64,000 bases of DNA from Pomphorhynchus laevis (taxonomy: Eukaryota; Acanthocephala; Palaeacanthocephala; Echinorhynchida; Pomphorhynchidae), in NCBI GenBank assembly GCA_012934845.2, contig WNNJ02001801.1, positions 124,001 through 188,000 on the forward strand, given 5' to 3'. Under the pieces are notes generated by a model, which worked only from the letters and a program-made list of their open reading frames with translations, made no database searches and was not told the origin of the DNA. Shown piece by piece: positions 20,522 to 30,889 of the stretch; the first letter of the stretch is position 1, and each line of letters opens with the position of its first letter. The translations under genes and the position numbers were made by a program.

Positions 20522-21880
20522 TTAAAATCAGCTAACTGAGTCTACGTATTTAAAATAATAATAAAATAAATAAAACATAATAATGCTAAATCAAAATTTA
20601 ATAATTAAACAATAAAATAAATAATTGTTATACGATTTTTTTAAATTTAAATCAAGTTAAAATAAAAAATTGAAATTTAAAATAAAAGTCATTTCAATGA
20701 ATTGACTAATAAATAACAGACGTTGTATCAGAATAAGAATTAGAGGTCATTAGGAGGAACTGCTATGGTATCAGGTTTAGGCCCCTAACTCCTCTACCCA
20801 ACATAGCAGCGGGGCCAAATACACGCTAAGGACGTTTTTACTCTGATTAAATTTGATTATATAGTATCTTATTCTAATACAAAGTATATTATTTATTATT
20901 CATCTATAAAAATTTTCCTCTAATCATTTTAATTTTTTTAATTTTACTATCTTCTGTTTGATGATATTTTTATGGTAACCTAGTTTAAAATATGTATCTA
21001 TTAAATTATTTAAATGATTTTGAAATACAATATCGTTACATATTGTTGCAATTCTTAAAATTTTATTATTTAATGTATTATATTTTATATTATATGGTAT
21101 GCATGAATGCTCATGCAAAAATATGTTTCTTGTAAATTTAAATATGTCATCTTTACTATATAAATTAATAGAGCTATGAACAAATTCATATTCTATAAAG
21201 TTTAAAAACAAGTCAGCTATAATTTGGCTACTAATACCTCCCATTGGAACACCTTTTATTTGTCTAAATATAGATATCGCTACTTTTAAATAATTTTGAT
21301 TTATCAAAATATTTAAGGATTCTATTAATTCAATTTTATCCATATATTTATATTTATTTGATGGTTTAATTTTTGTTAGATATGCGTTATAGTTATTATA
21401 ACATATATCTGTATATCTTTTTCCGAATATAAAATTAATTAATTTTACTAACGCTTCTTTAATATCTACTAAATCTAGATTTGTATAAAGCGTGCTAAAA
21501 TCGTATGTATTTATATTTTAAAAATTTATTCCTTTTGTCTGTTCTAAAAATTCTTTTGTAGAATTAATACTGAAATAGTGTTTTATACCAGTATTAATTT
21601 CGATTACCTTACAATATTTTTTAAAGTGTGCTTTAATTACTTTAAGTATTTTATTCATATAGACAGAAAGTGGTTTTAATGTACATTTAAACGCACTACA
21701 TATGAACCTAGGTTTCATTAGATTTTTATGTAATTTTGGATTCCAATATAATATAGGTATAGTTTTATTATCTGTATTAATATTCATACCTTTTTTATAC
21801 ATTATAGAAAAATGACTTGTAATACTTGTTTCTAAATTTAAATCACTACATTCATATTTGTGTTTATATTTTTGAAAATA
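20522..21880 (-). mobile_element. PLE-N copy 2: degenerate, lacking the YIDD block
   Basis: Minus-strand frames 21802-21518 (PILYWNPKLHKNLMKPRFIC, then YFSINSTKEFLEQTKG) and 21343-20924 (IELIESLNILINQNYLKVAI, then GVPMGGISSQIIADLFLNF) are the N-terminal and central parts of the same RT as at 56-57 kb. Near 21175 about 220 bp is missing relative to that copy, removing the catalytic RYIDDICVF region, so the frame jumps from the FIEYEF block straight to the C-terminal part. The sequence ends at the common PLE-N 3' terminus. The RT is of the type with DFSTLYTNL and PMGGNSSPIIADLFLSF, which I associate with the Naiad-like branch of PLEs; no GIY-YIG domain is visible. Confidence 0.85.
20740..20809 (-). 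ncRNA. decayed permuted hammerhead-like structure (PLE-N copy 2)
   Basis: Same helices as copy 1 (CUGCUAUG/CAUAGCAG, GAGGAG/UUCCUC, UUAGGGG/CCUCUAA), but the core reads CUAAUGA instead of CUGAUGA and UAAA instead of GAAA. The helices are kept and the catalytic core is lost, as expected for a dead copy. Confidence 0.45.
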
Positions 21881-22039
21881 TATTTATTATTGAAAATATA
21901 TCGATATATTGATTAAAATATACAGATTATATAATTTATTGAAAATAATCTTTCTCAATCTCTTCTATCTGTAATCAATTTAAATATATATTTTTTTTAT
22001 TTTTAATTTTTTTTTGATGAATAGTAAAATTATTACAAA

Positions 22040-23422
22040 TTAGAGTAAGTATAATGAATGATCAGATTCTAAATCCTCACCGATCGGCAAGGATTTTGTA
22101 AGCTCCGGCTTATTACTGTACTTTTTAGAGTTATTTCTTTGTGATCGCTGATATTCTTCGCTATCATGTTCATGCGATCCATGAGCGTTGCTGTGACCAC
22201 TATCTTCCGATTCGGTTGATGTATTCGCGGCCGCGGTGGTGGCGGTTGTAATGAATTCGTTATTTCTTCGAACCATGTTTGAGCAACTCTTCAAAATTGA
22301 TGCGATATTACTACTTTTATTCGTAATTAAGTGATTGGTGGTATTTGTTGTCGCTGTCATTTGTACTGCCGCTGGTGCGTCGTCATGTTGATCATGCTCA
22401 ACACCTTGAACATCAACAACATTGTCGGGTAGTATAAGATCATCACACATGTTGAGTAACTGATGAATGATCTGGTTGAGATGATCATTACAATTGTCGG
22501 GTGTATGATCGGCAACACTAGATTGGCTGCAATTCATCGTGGAAATTCCAGTTTTACCATTGTCAATCATAGTTTCTTCTTGGTTACTACTCGATGATAC
22601 AAAGAAAGGCGCAGCAGATTCGTCGGCACCGGGTTCGTTGATAGAACCAGAAGCAAATTTTGCAAATTCATTCGATGGATTGCAATCAAGCCCATATTTA
22701 GGATCATATGATGTAAATGACATCATTGGTATTGTTGAATTGCTGTTAAGTATAAATGATGACGATTCAAACTCCAATCCCTGTTGAGATGATCCTTTTA
22801 ATTTTATCGTCAAGTTATCATTATCCTTGATTGGACAACAAATTGGATTATTGTATTCGTTCATTTGATTATTATTTATTTGCATATCATTACTAGCTAA
22901 GGGATGCATTGAACTCTGATGCAGCTCACCAAGTTGTTGGATCTTATTTATTTGATCGGTAACTTGTCCTGTCGGTGAATTAGCAGACATCAATAGATGA
23001 CTTTCAGCATCAGTTGTAGTTGCACAATAAGTAAATATCATTTCTTTTTCGAAATCTGTTTGACCGTAGTCCGACGATTGCTTTCTAACTTTGGTAAGAG
23101 ATTTGGTTACATCAGCATCGTCATTATCGTCTACATTAAGCTGGGAATGATGATGCTGAAAAACATCATTAGTAGCATCGAATGGAGTATCGTGCTTAGT
23201 GATATTGGCAGAAATGTCATCGTTACATTGAGACGCATGCTTGTTTATCGGTTTATTATCTGCGACTATCGTAGAAGTGGCGCTCACAGCATTATACTCA
23301 GTTTCAATTGATCTGGAGTTATATGTATCACAACGTCTAGTCATACAGGGTAGTCTTATCACATCACGAGTTCGGCTCGAAGAGGCGTTTCCCGGGTTCA
23401 CCTGTTTCCTGGTGTCCACCAT
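22040..23422 (-). CDS. large Asn/Ser/His/Asp-rich open frame, unrecognised (exon of FNIP or nested gene)
   Basis: About 460 codons open from the ATG at 23422 (the frame continues upstream to 23449 without one) to a stop at 22040. This is far longer than chance in DNA this AT-rich, so it is very likely coding. Composition is low-complexity (NNN, TTNTTN, DDNDDAD, HHH) with ESEDSGHSNAHGSHEHDS near the end. I see no known domain. It shares the word CATTTD and its general make-up with the FNIP terminal exon linker, and vertebrate FNIP1 has an ESEDTGH segment in its linker, so it may be a FNIP variable-region exon. The phase of the best internal donor (ATCG/GTGAGG) does not join the 18024 exon directly. 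The alternative is a separate nested gene with its own promoter near 23.64 kb. Confidence 0.6.
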   Translation of the reverse strand: MVDTRKQVNPGNASSSRTRDVIRLPCMTRRCDTYNSRSIETEYNAVSATSTIVADNKPINKHASQCNDDISANITKHDTPFDATNDVFQHHHSQLNVDDNDDADVTKSLTKVRKQSSDYGQTDFEKEMIFTYCATTTDAESHLLMSANSPTGQVTDQINKIQQLGELHQSSMHPLASNDMQINNNQMNEYNNPICCPIKDNDNLTIKLKGSSQQGLEFESSSFILNSNSTIPMMSFTSYDPKYGLDCNPSNEFAKFASGSINEPGADESAAPFFVSSSSNQEETMIDNGKTGISTMNCSQSSVADHTPDNCNDHLNQIIHQLLNMCDDLILPDNVVDVQGVEHDQHDDAPAAVQMTATTNTTNHLITNKSSNIASILKSCSNMVRRNNEFITTATTAAANTSTESEDSGHSNAHGSHEHDSEEYQRSQRNNSKKYSNKPELTKSLPIGEDLESDHSLYLL

Positions 23423-23760
23423 CAAATGTGGATATTGGGATCTGATCAAGTGACGCTAGCATTGCTTTGGCGTTGCCTCTCATTATTGCAATAGAGATGC
23501 GCTGGTATAAATGCGTGATCGTCACGGCGTAAGTGACTCCGCTTGTCCGGCTCATGTTATTCGCAACCCGTTTGATGACCCTGTTTCCCTCTTCATTTCA
23601 TCCCCCAAACGACTCCACTACAGCGGCTGAGAATATATATACCCCGCTGCTTCGACCCTGATCTTGCACTTTCGGTCTTTAACATTAATCGCATACGACG
23701 TAGCGGCGGCGAGCTTTGCGTTAGCAGCTCAGCGACGGTACGCCGTCTGTTGGGGGTGAG
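23423..23760 (-). promoter_or_regulatory. GC-richer block with a TATA box; possible promoter or 5' exon
   Basis: This stretch is clearly GC- and CpG-richer than its surroundings. On the minus strand it contains TATATATA (23641-23634) within a GC-rich setting, followed about 90 bases later by ATGAGCCGGACAAGCGGAG, which opens a 63-codon frame ending inside the larger open frame, with a good donor CAG/GTGAAC near 23403. This fits a TATA promoter with a short 5' exon feeding the large frame below, but no transcript evidence is available. Confidence 0.35.
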
Positions 23761-25045
23761 TAATTAAATATTTAAATATTTATTATTTTTAAAATTTATT
23801 TTTAGTGGAAAATATACCCAATTGATCGATATAATATTATAAAGTATGTTTTGTATTGATAAGTAAAAGCTGACGCATTATAGTTTTCTAGCTATAACTA
23901 ACAAGTAACGGTTTTAATATATTGTTTTTACAAATAATCGCTATACAAGTCGAAATTTTTTTAATAACCAGCATTTGTATCAACAAATTATGGAAACAAA
24001 TCATCTAGAATAATTTATAAATAAAAATATAATAGTTTCGCAATGTGTTTCACTAAAAAACATATTTCAGATAAAGTAACTTGCTAGTTTTATTAAAAAA
24101 TAATATTTTCTATCCAGTCTCACTGCTATCTTATGTTTAAACCTGTGTCTGTCTGCATGATTAAGATTAACAATAAAATTCAAGACGATTCATGTAAATG
24201 TCAAAATATGGTATATGACAAAATAGTATATAAAAAATCAACCTAAGGAAATAGTGGAAAATGCGTTAGTGGACTTGAGAGTCAAAAAGTGAAATAAGAA
24301 TTATTTATCGATAGCAGTTATTGAAAAATTATGAAGTTTCTTCTATTGACATCATGGGTCGATATATATAAAGGGTTTTTGGTTAAAACAATATTTAAAT
24401 ATTTTTATTTTAAGGAGCTGAAAGACTCTTCATACAATGCAAGATTGTGATACAGCTGTAATAAAAAACAAATGTTGATGCGCAATCAAAGTCGAAAAAT
24501 GTGCACCCATTAAGAAAAACTTGTTGTGGAAAATTTGTAAAGACAGTTAAACGTGAATAAGTAATCATTAAAGGAATATAATTCAAACTAGATAATCTGC
24601 GGACTGCTATTGAATAAAAAAACGCTTAAAGCATAACTAGCAAGTGTTTTATGAAATAAAAAATGAAAAACTGGTCTGCAATATAACCTGCTTAAATAAG
24701 ATCATATAATTAATCAGATTGTATGGCGATCAACCGTGGGCATAGATTTCTTGTTTTAAAGAAATTGTATAAAAATTGGACGATGAATGAAGTTAACACA
24801 AAGACAGCGAAAATATATATTTTTACAAAAAGTGTGTGTACTAACATGCGTTAAATTCCGCTGCACCATAACTATATGTTAAACTCGTTACGAATTGAGA
24901 GATTGTGATATCTAAATAAGGTATTGTACCGATAGATATTAAAAATGAAACAAGCAGTGTTTCAATGCACATTGAGAATAAAAGGAAAATTAATAATTAC
25001 AAATAAAAATATTGTAAATGCTAGAGGGTTATGTGGAGTTGAAAT
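23761..25045. other. AT-rich sequence, no gene seen
   Basis: Upstream or intronic sequence. I found no exon-like frame, RNA gene or repeat family. Confidence 0.45.
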
Positions 25046-25050
25046 TATAG

Positions 25051-25397
25051 TCAAAGAAATAAAAAAATACCAACAATTAGGAAATCTATCACACGTACAG
25101 ATGAAGTATTAGTGTAAGATGATTCAGTTAGCTGGCTTTGTTGGGTTGCAAGCCATCGTATATATCTTGATGAAATATTATGGGATGAGTAATTGCTGCT
25201 ATCAATCGATATTGGAAGTGAAACATTTGATTGCTTGCTGCTGTCAGAATTAACTAAATGAATATAGCTTATTTCATCGATAACATACATCACAAGCAAA
25301 CAAATTTAATGTATACGTGATGATGGTGAACTAGGATGCATGATATCGTCATGTCTCAATACTGCACTAGATGCATGCTTCCCCGACGTGTCGTCAA
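25051..25397 (-). CDS. candidate exon(s), Ser-rich, possibly FNIP variable region
   Basis: An acceptor GTTTGCAG ends at 25398 and opens DDTSGKHASSAVLRHDDIMH, then PSSPSS, up to a possible donor GTATAC near 25316. Just below, 25299-25051 is a second open frame with SKQSNVSLPISIDSSNYSSH and SSRYIRWLATQQSQLTESS. The RYIRW..QLTESS part loosely resembles FNIP1 SYQRRWRRSQTTSLENG, which lies in the right place between the LSKVF and KIAIG blocks. Phases do not join cleanly with the flanking FNIP exons, so at least one junction is wrong or an exon is missing. Confidence 0.35.
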
Positions 25398-25399
25398 CT

Positions 25400-27600
25400 G
25401 CAAACGAAAAATAAATTACGTAAATAAAAAGTTATTAGTGTTCAAAAAAATAATTTTCAATATTTTAATTATAATCGAAACAAATACTGTACTTCGTGGA
25501 TAAAGTACAGTAAATGACACTGGGACACGCTACATAAAATGATTGACTTTTAATTGTTTACATTTAATGACATTGAATTTACGACATGACACAAAATAAG
25601 AATTATTTGCAAAAACATCATAGACTTAAACAAACATAGGTATTGTGATAAAGATTATTTGGGACACGCGCTTTATTTAGGATACTGAAATAATCATATT
25701 TACATGCAAAAAAATATAATTTAAAGTCAGTAAAATAAAAAGTATATTACACAAATACTTAAAATATATATGTGCAAATAGAATAAAGATATTCGTACGT
25801 ATTACTCAAATAAATTAAAACTCAATCAGTTCGTAAATATAGTACATCGAAAATACATTGTCTAAAATATTTATATTTCCATACTAAATTTACTGTTAGC
25901 TCCCAGGACCTTATACAAATGCAATTACACAATTGTACATACAAAATATTAGGTTAAATGGATAAATACATGATTACAATCAGTGTGAGACGGATATTAA
26001 TAGCTTGTACTGGCTAAATGTATTTGTTAATATATTTTATCAGCTGCAGGAAGTTCAAAAAAGGTACCAGCAAAAATTCGGTGAATAAAACAAAGCACAC
26101 ATACCGTTTAATATCACTGGGTTAGTAAACCAATCAGTATGTATTCGGAGTATGTTTACTTTTGAACAGGATCAAAGATTAGGAGAAGATTGAAGTGTAA
26201 ATTTTGATATAAAATTAATTCAATTATAATACAAAATTAAATTAAAGTGTAAATTTAAACTTAAATTTTAGTGTAAATACAATGCTTAAAAGCTTAAATG
26301 TTAATGTTTAAACCGTTTAAATGTTTTACACCTTAAAGTAAAAGCCAGTATTTATATATCTTTATAGTAAAAGTAGAACAAATTGAATAAGGCAATGATA
26401 CCAAGTCTTTTTGTGCTATAACTATTAGTAATAAACTAAACTACTTGTCATTTAAAATAAAAAACGAAACACCGAAAATGCTACTCAACAACTAAACTTT
26501 TAAGTTAATTCACTATTATATTAATAGCATCTTAGGCTTGACTAAAAAATACGACAGAAGAATCTTTTGAAATTTTAATAAAAAATAAATAATCTCAAAA
26601 TTAATTTTTGATTTATACACAAAAGCTAAATGTTCCCTGTGCAATTAATAAAGTTATCAAATGTTTTAATTTAAAAAATTGTCGGTTTCAAATTAATTTA
26701 ACTTTAAATAATTTTTAAAACATTTTATATACTTTTTTTTAATTACGACTATTTAAAATTGGCATTTTTTAAGTATGGGAAAAAGGTATCTATCTATAAA
26801 GCTCTTGCATTAGTATTAGTTCTAGGTTGTAAAATTAGAAGTCATTAGACAACAAAGCATTTAATAAAAAGATGTCTATAGAGTGTAGCTGACAGAACAT
26901 ATAGGTTTCATCAAAAGACATCTTATCTCAGTACTAATAATGGTGCATAATAAATATCATAATAAAATTTTATTTTATTTAAAAAATTATAACAAAAGGT
27001 CTTTACACACAAATACAGATTTTAGATAAATACTGTTTTATAAACATCTGTTCAGTTAACAGAGTTGACAATATTTTGTTAGCGATCCAATGTTTGTCGC
27101 TCAGCAACAAATTTACATGTCGTCGTAGATTGTGAAAATTTACAAAATTATTGCTAAGCAAACTAGTGACAATTACAATGTAAACTGCTGTAAAATAATT
27201 AATGCTTTTTATTTTGCTGATTTAATCTGACCAAATAACGACAAATTCCTATTGATATGAGTCTATATTTGGGCAACGACACAAGAGCGACATTCTCGAG
27301 TAAGGCAAAGTGTAAGACTCACGACTGAGTACCACCGTGACTCAGTGTAAGATTGTATACAGCGAAGCAGAGAGATTGCATATAGCGCTGTTTTCGTCTA
27401 CTTACAAGTTAAGTAGGAACAATTATATATATAAGGGTAACTTATTCGAATGGGCATTACAATTATATAAAATCGGACATCAAAAGCCCGGTACTAGTTA
27501 ACACAAATATACTGTTTTTAACGGATTCTTAAATTAGGTATAATAAACATATAAAAAGCATTCAGACATACAAAATATTCAATTTGATATAATAATCGTT
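25400..27600. other. FNIP intron sequence, no gene seen
   Basis: AT-rich, with no exon-like frame on the minus strand showing FNIP similarity and no recognisable transposon. Confidence 0.45.
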
Positions 27601-27769
27601 TTATTGATAAAATAATAAGTATTTAAGTGAAAAGGGTAGCACATCATACCGCGATCGACTAAAGAGATGACAGAATTTCGTTGTTTTTGTAATCCAGAGG
27701 GCATTCTCATACTGAAATGGAATGCAAGCGATCACGGATAAAAAATGATATATATTTGTAAAAGTATAC

Positions 27770-27817
27770 CTGTTAAATGTGAAAAATATTTTGCTCAGCA
27801 TCACTCTGACAGGATCA
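27770..27817 (-). CDS. FNIP: FNIP internal exon (DPVRVMLSKIFFTFN)
   Basis: A 48-nt micro-exon: acceptor CTGTATTTTAG ends at 27818, donor GTATAC begins at 27769. The leading T completes the Asn codon started by the previous exon (AA+T). It reads DPVRVMLSKIFFTFN and leaves two bases, AG. It matches FNIP1 [15 protein letters not shown], directly following the KIHQI block as in the human protein. Confidence 0.85.
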
Positions 27818-27849
27818 CTAAAATACAGAGACAAAAATTATAACATTAT

Positions 27850-29160
27850 AATTGTTAAATTTTAATAAAAACGATATTATCAAAATATATTTCAAATAAC
27901 TAATATTCTGTACACTAAACTTTAAAGTTTCAGATGTAATATAACAGCGTGATGAAAATATATGCACAAGAGATGGTTTGCATTTGTGCTCAATAAAAAC
28001 TGCACTAAGGATGATTAATATTTACACAAATAATATAAATATATGAACTCCTACATGAAAAATATTATGTTCAATCAAATACACATGTTTTATTGAGAAA
28101 ATGTTCAAGACATCAACTACAACAGTAGGCTTCACGGTTAAATTTTCAGAATTTTATTATTGAATCTGTCATTCCAGGATATTAAAATTGAAAAGAGGAT
28201 TTTGGTCACCTGAAACATTAGTTTTCTGAAATATACTGTGATATCTAAGTGACAGTGTTCAGTAATAAACTTGAGTTTTAATGGATGACGCAGTTCACAA
28301 AAATAGCAAGCTAAAGTCTTATGCGAAGCAGACATTCAAAACCAAACGATCAGTACGATGAATCGGAAAATATAATTGATTACATACAACAATTAACAAC
28401 CAGGTTAATTATTAAACGTCATATGATTGTATGTTTGAAAATAAAGATTAATTTATCGTATAAATAAAAAATTAATATAATTCAACTACTATTAATTAAA
28501 AAGTAATAATGTTATTGTTTATAATTACATGTAATATAAAATCACATGTATGTGGAATAAATAAAATGGGTGAAAAAGTAAATGTATTAATGTTATTAGG
28601 CTAATGCAATTGTTTTGAAGTTCAACAAATGAACTTAAAAATGAACTACTACATTTAATCATTTTAAACGCTTCGCAGCTGTTCTAGAAACTGAAAATTG
28701 CAGATTACAAAGCATATATTATATACACTAATTGATTATAGATTATAGTAGATGATAATATATAGCTTAAAATATAATATAATATATCAGATTACAATTA
28801 TTTATGTTATATAGGTTATAGATTATAAAGATTATATTAGAATATATTTTGGATTGTATTGAATATGTGGTAGTTAATAGAATACAGCTACACGAAATTA
28901 GTATGAAAAAACAGTCGAAACTATATGAAAATGATAATAATGTTTTGGTAACTTCATACTGTTTTTTAATTGTTTTCATTATAGATTAGGCAATGCTAAA
29001 GGAACACTCTTTACTGCATGACATACGTTAAAGGAAATTTTATAGACACACAGAAACGTGAACGACTAGAGAAGAAATTGATCGGCTTTTCCTTTTTAGA
29101 AAACTCAATGAAGCAAATTATATATATTTTCTTCAGAAAAATATACATATATATTTATTT
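27850..29160. other. FNIP intron sequence, no gene seen
   Basis: AT-rich intron; a run of TATAT-rich words at 28720-28830. Nothing further supported. Confidence 0.45.
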
Positions 29161-29169
29161 ATTTTATGA

Positions 29170-29650
29170 TTGAAATCGAAATCCAATTGACGACAAAATT
29201 TGACTCTGATTTATTTGAAAAGCTTTCGGCTTTAGTACGCCTTCCTCAGTTCAATCTAAAATATATACATACACAATATAAAGTCTGCAATGCAAGAAAA
29301 CAGCAAATCAAACATACAAAGTTCAAATATAGTTCATGCACCTAAGGTAAGTGGCAATCACTAAATGCGTTCAGGTGTAGATCAGTAATAAGTTGCACTA
29401 TCTAGAACTGCCCCTTGTTTCTCCTCGCGGTAAAGTTATATGATCCATTCTCCAAAACCAAAACACTCACTTTATATTCAAAGTATTCCAAAGAATGACT
29501 AGCCACACCATCCTTGCCTGTTCGTCCAGCTCTAATGTCGCCACGTCTATATTCATAGAAATATTGAGCTGATTCCTTGTTTCACCGACATACTATACCG
29601 GACATTCAGCACACGAACACAAGTATATAAGATTTTCGTTTTGCAAAGAA
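29170..29650 (-). pseudogene. PLE GIY-YIG fragment with 3' end
   Basis: The minus strand encodes NLIYLCSCAECPV, a stop, YVGETRNQLNIS and, after a frame change, NYRRGDIRAGRTGKDGVASH and then SLEYFEYKVSVLVLENGSY. This is the endonuclease of a Penelope-like element with one stop and one frameshift. Downstream (29265-29225) is CUGAGGAAGGC..GCCGAAAGC, the hammerhead-derived 3' motif usual in PLEs. No RT remains. It is older than PLE-1. Confidence 0.7.
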
Positions 29651-29860
29651 TTGCTATTCGCAATCTCGAGCAATTCCGATTCAAACCAAACTCTTAAGAT
29701 TACAAAGAAAGAATTGATTTATTTAATCTTGGTTTCTTGCAGTCAAGTATCCGAAAGTTTGATCCTCTGGTTGTTAATGATGGTCTGCATTGCAAATTGT
29801 AGGATTAAAGAGCTAACGTCACCCATATTTTCAGCTAAATGTCAGAAATGCATTTTCACA

Positions 29861-29946
29861 ATGTCACCGAGGCAGTCGAAGCGGCGAGTGATAGTTCATC
29901 TTATTGACGATGGCTGCCGACAATCACATGACCGTCTAGGAGTGAC
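29861..29946 (+). ncRNA. diverged permuted hammerhead-like ribozyme
   Basis: Layout: closing helix GUCAC/GUGAC; IIb GGCAGUC (29871-29877); GAA; IIIa GCGG.. and GUGAU; Ib UCUUA; UUGACGA (29904-29910); IIa GGCUGCC (29912-29918); AUCAC and CCGU; C29936; Ia UAGGA (29937-29941). Helix II pairs GGCAGUC with GGCUGCC (7 bp, one G-U) against GGCAAC/GUUGCC in the 36-kb array: an A-U pair is replaced by G-C, a compensatory change. Helix I is UAGGA/UCUUA with one G-U. C3 of the core is U and A15.1 is G, so this copy is probably inactive. It lies next to a PLE fragment on the other strand. Confidence 0.5.
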
Positions 29947-30069
29947 GAGAGTTTGCAGGCTAAATAATATGCTCGATTCAAAAACTTACCCAAACATATG
30001 GAAAGAATTAATATTATCAATCTCGAGCAATATCGATTTAACCAAAACCTTAAGATTATATATATAATA

Positions 30070-30650
30070 GTAGTGCACGGATGTGCTATATATATCAGCT
30101 AATCGATTTTAATTGCATTAAAATTGTTTCCATCAAAGATTTATTTTGCCTTTCCACTAATTTTTTTCCTTTGTCTTAGAAAGTCAGTAGATTCATCAAC
30201 ACTCCCTATATAATACATATATCTTATTAATATGAGTATTACTGCAATTACGTGTGCATGCTGAATATATGGAGTAATAACTTATAAATTCTCCGTAATT
30301 CCTATTTTATTAATCATTTATTCCTCTTTTTGTTATCTTTATTAATCATTTATTATTCAACAAAGAAAACTTTTAAAACAAAATCTTGAGTTTAAAAAAT
30401 ATTGTTTTTAAAATATTTTTTTAAAAAATCGTTTGTTCTGATAATGGTATTGATCGTCGAAATGCCAACAAATTCGTTATTTGTATTGATTATGCTCGAA
30501 AATAAAGGCTAAAAAGATATAAAAACATATTTATGGTTTTGTACTATGCATATATACAGCATTAATTACAAAAATGTTTTAGAAATCAAAAATCATTTAC
30601 AGATCAAATATATGTATTTTTATTATCATTTTCCAAGTACGACTAGAAAT
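30070..30650. other. intron sequence; inverted relic of the retrozyme-like unit end
   Basis: At 30071-30085 the word agtgcacggatgtgct is the reverse complement of the agcacatccgtgcact marker found in every unit of the 36-kb array and in the 6.4-kb monomer. Nothing else is recognisable up to the FNIP exon. Confidence 0.4.
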
Positions 30651-30658
30651 TTACTCAC

Positions 30659-30722
30659 TTGAATGTGTGAATTTTCAGAGTTGAATTTCTTTCTTGCAAT
30701 GGCGTATTTCCGAAAATCATTT
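30659..30722 (-). CDS. FNIP: FNIP internal exon (EMIFGNTPLQERNSTLKIHTF)
   Basis: Acceptor TTATTATCAG ends at 30723; donor GTGAGT begins at 30658. The 64-nt exon reads (E)MIFGNTPLQERNSTLKIHTF with two bases left over, matching FNIP1 [21 protein letters not shown] almost residue for residue in spacing. Its two leftover bases complete an Asn with the next exon. This is the strongest single FNIP match. Confidence 0.88.
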
Positions 30723-30889
30723 CTGATAATAAGGAAAAATCTGCAGGCACTCTCTTAGTAAGCTAATAAATCACATAACGCAACATTTTAATATATTATA
30801 AATCGACGCTTATGCACACGGTAAACGATCAAACACAAAAAGTAAATTCACATCAATTAAAGGGTTTATCGTTTAACTCACTAAGTTTT

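Noticed and set aside
22539-23453. Three plus-strand frames opposite the large Asn/Ser-rich frame
   Set aside because: Antisense shadows; the minus frame is much longer and has the codon and composition pattern of a real low-complexity protein.
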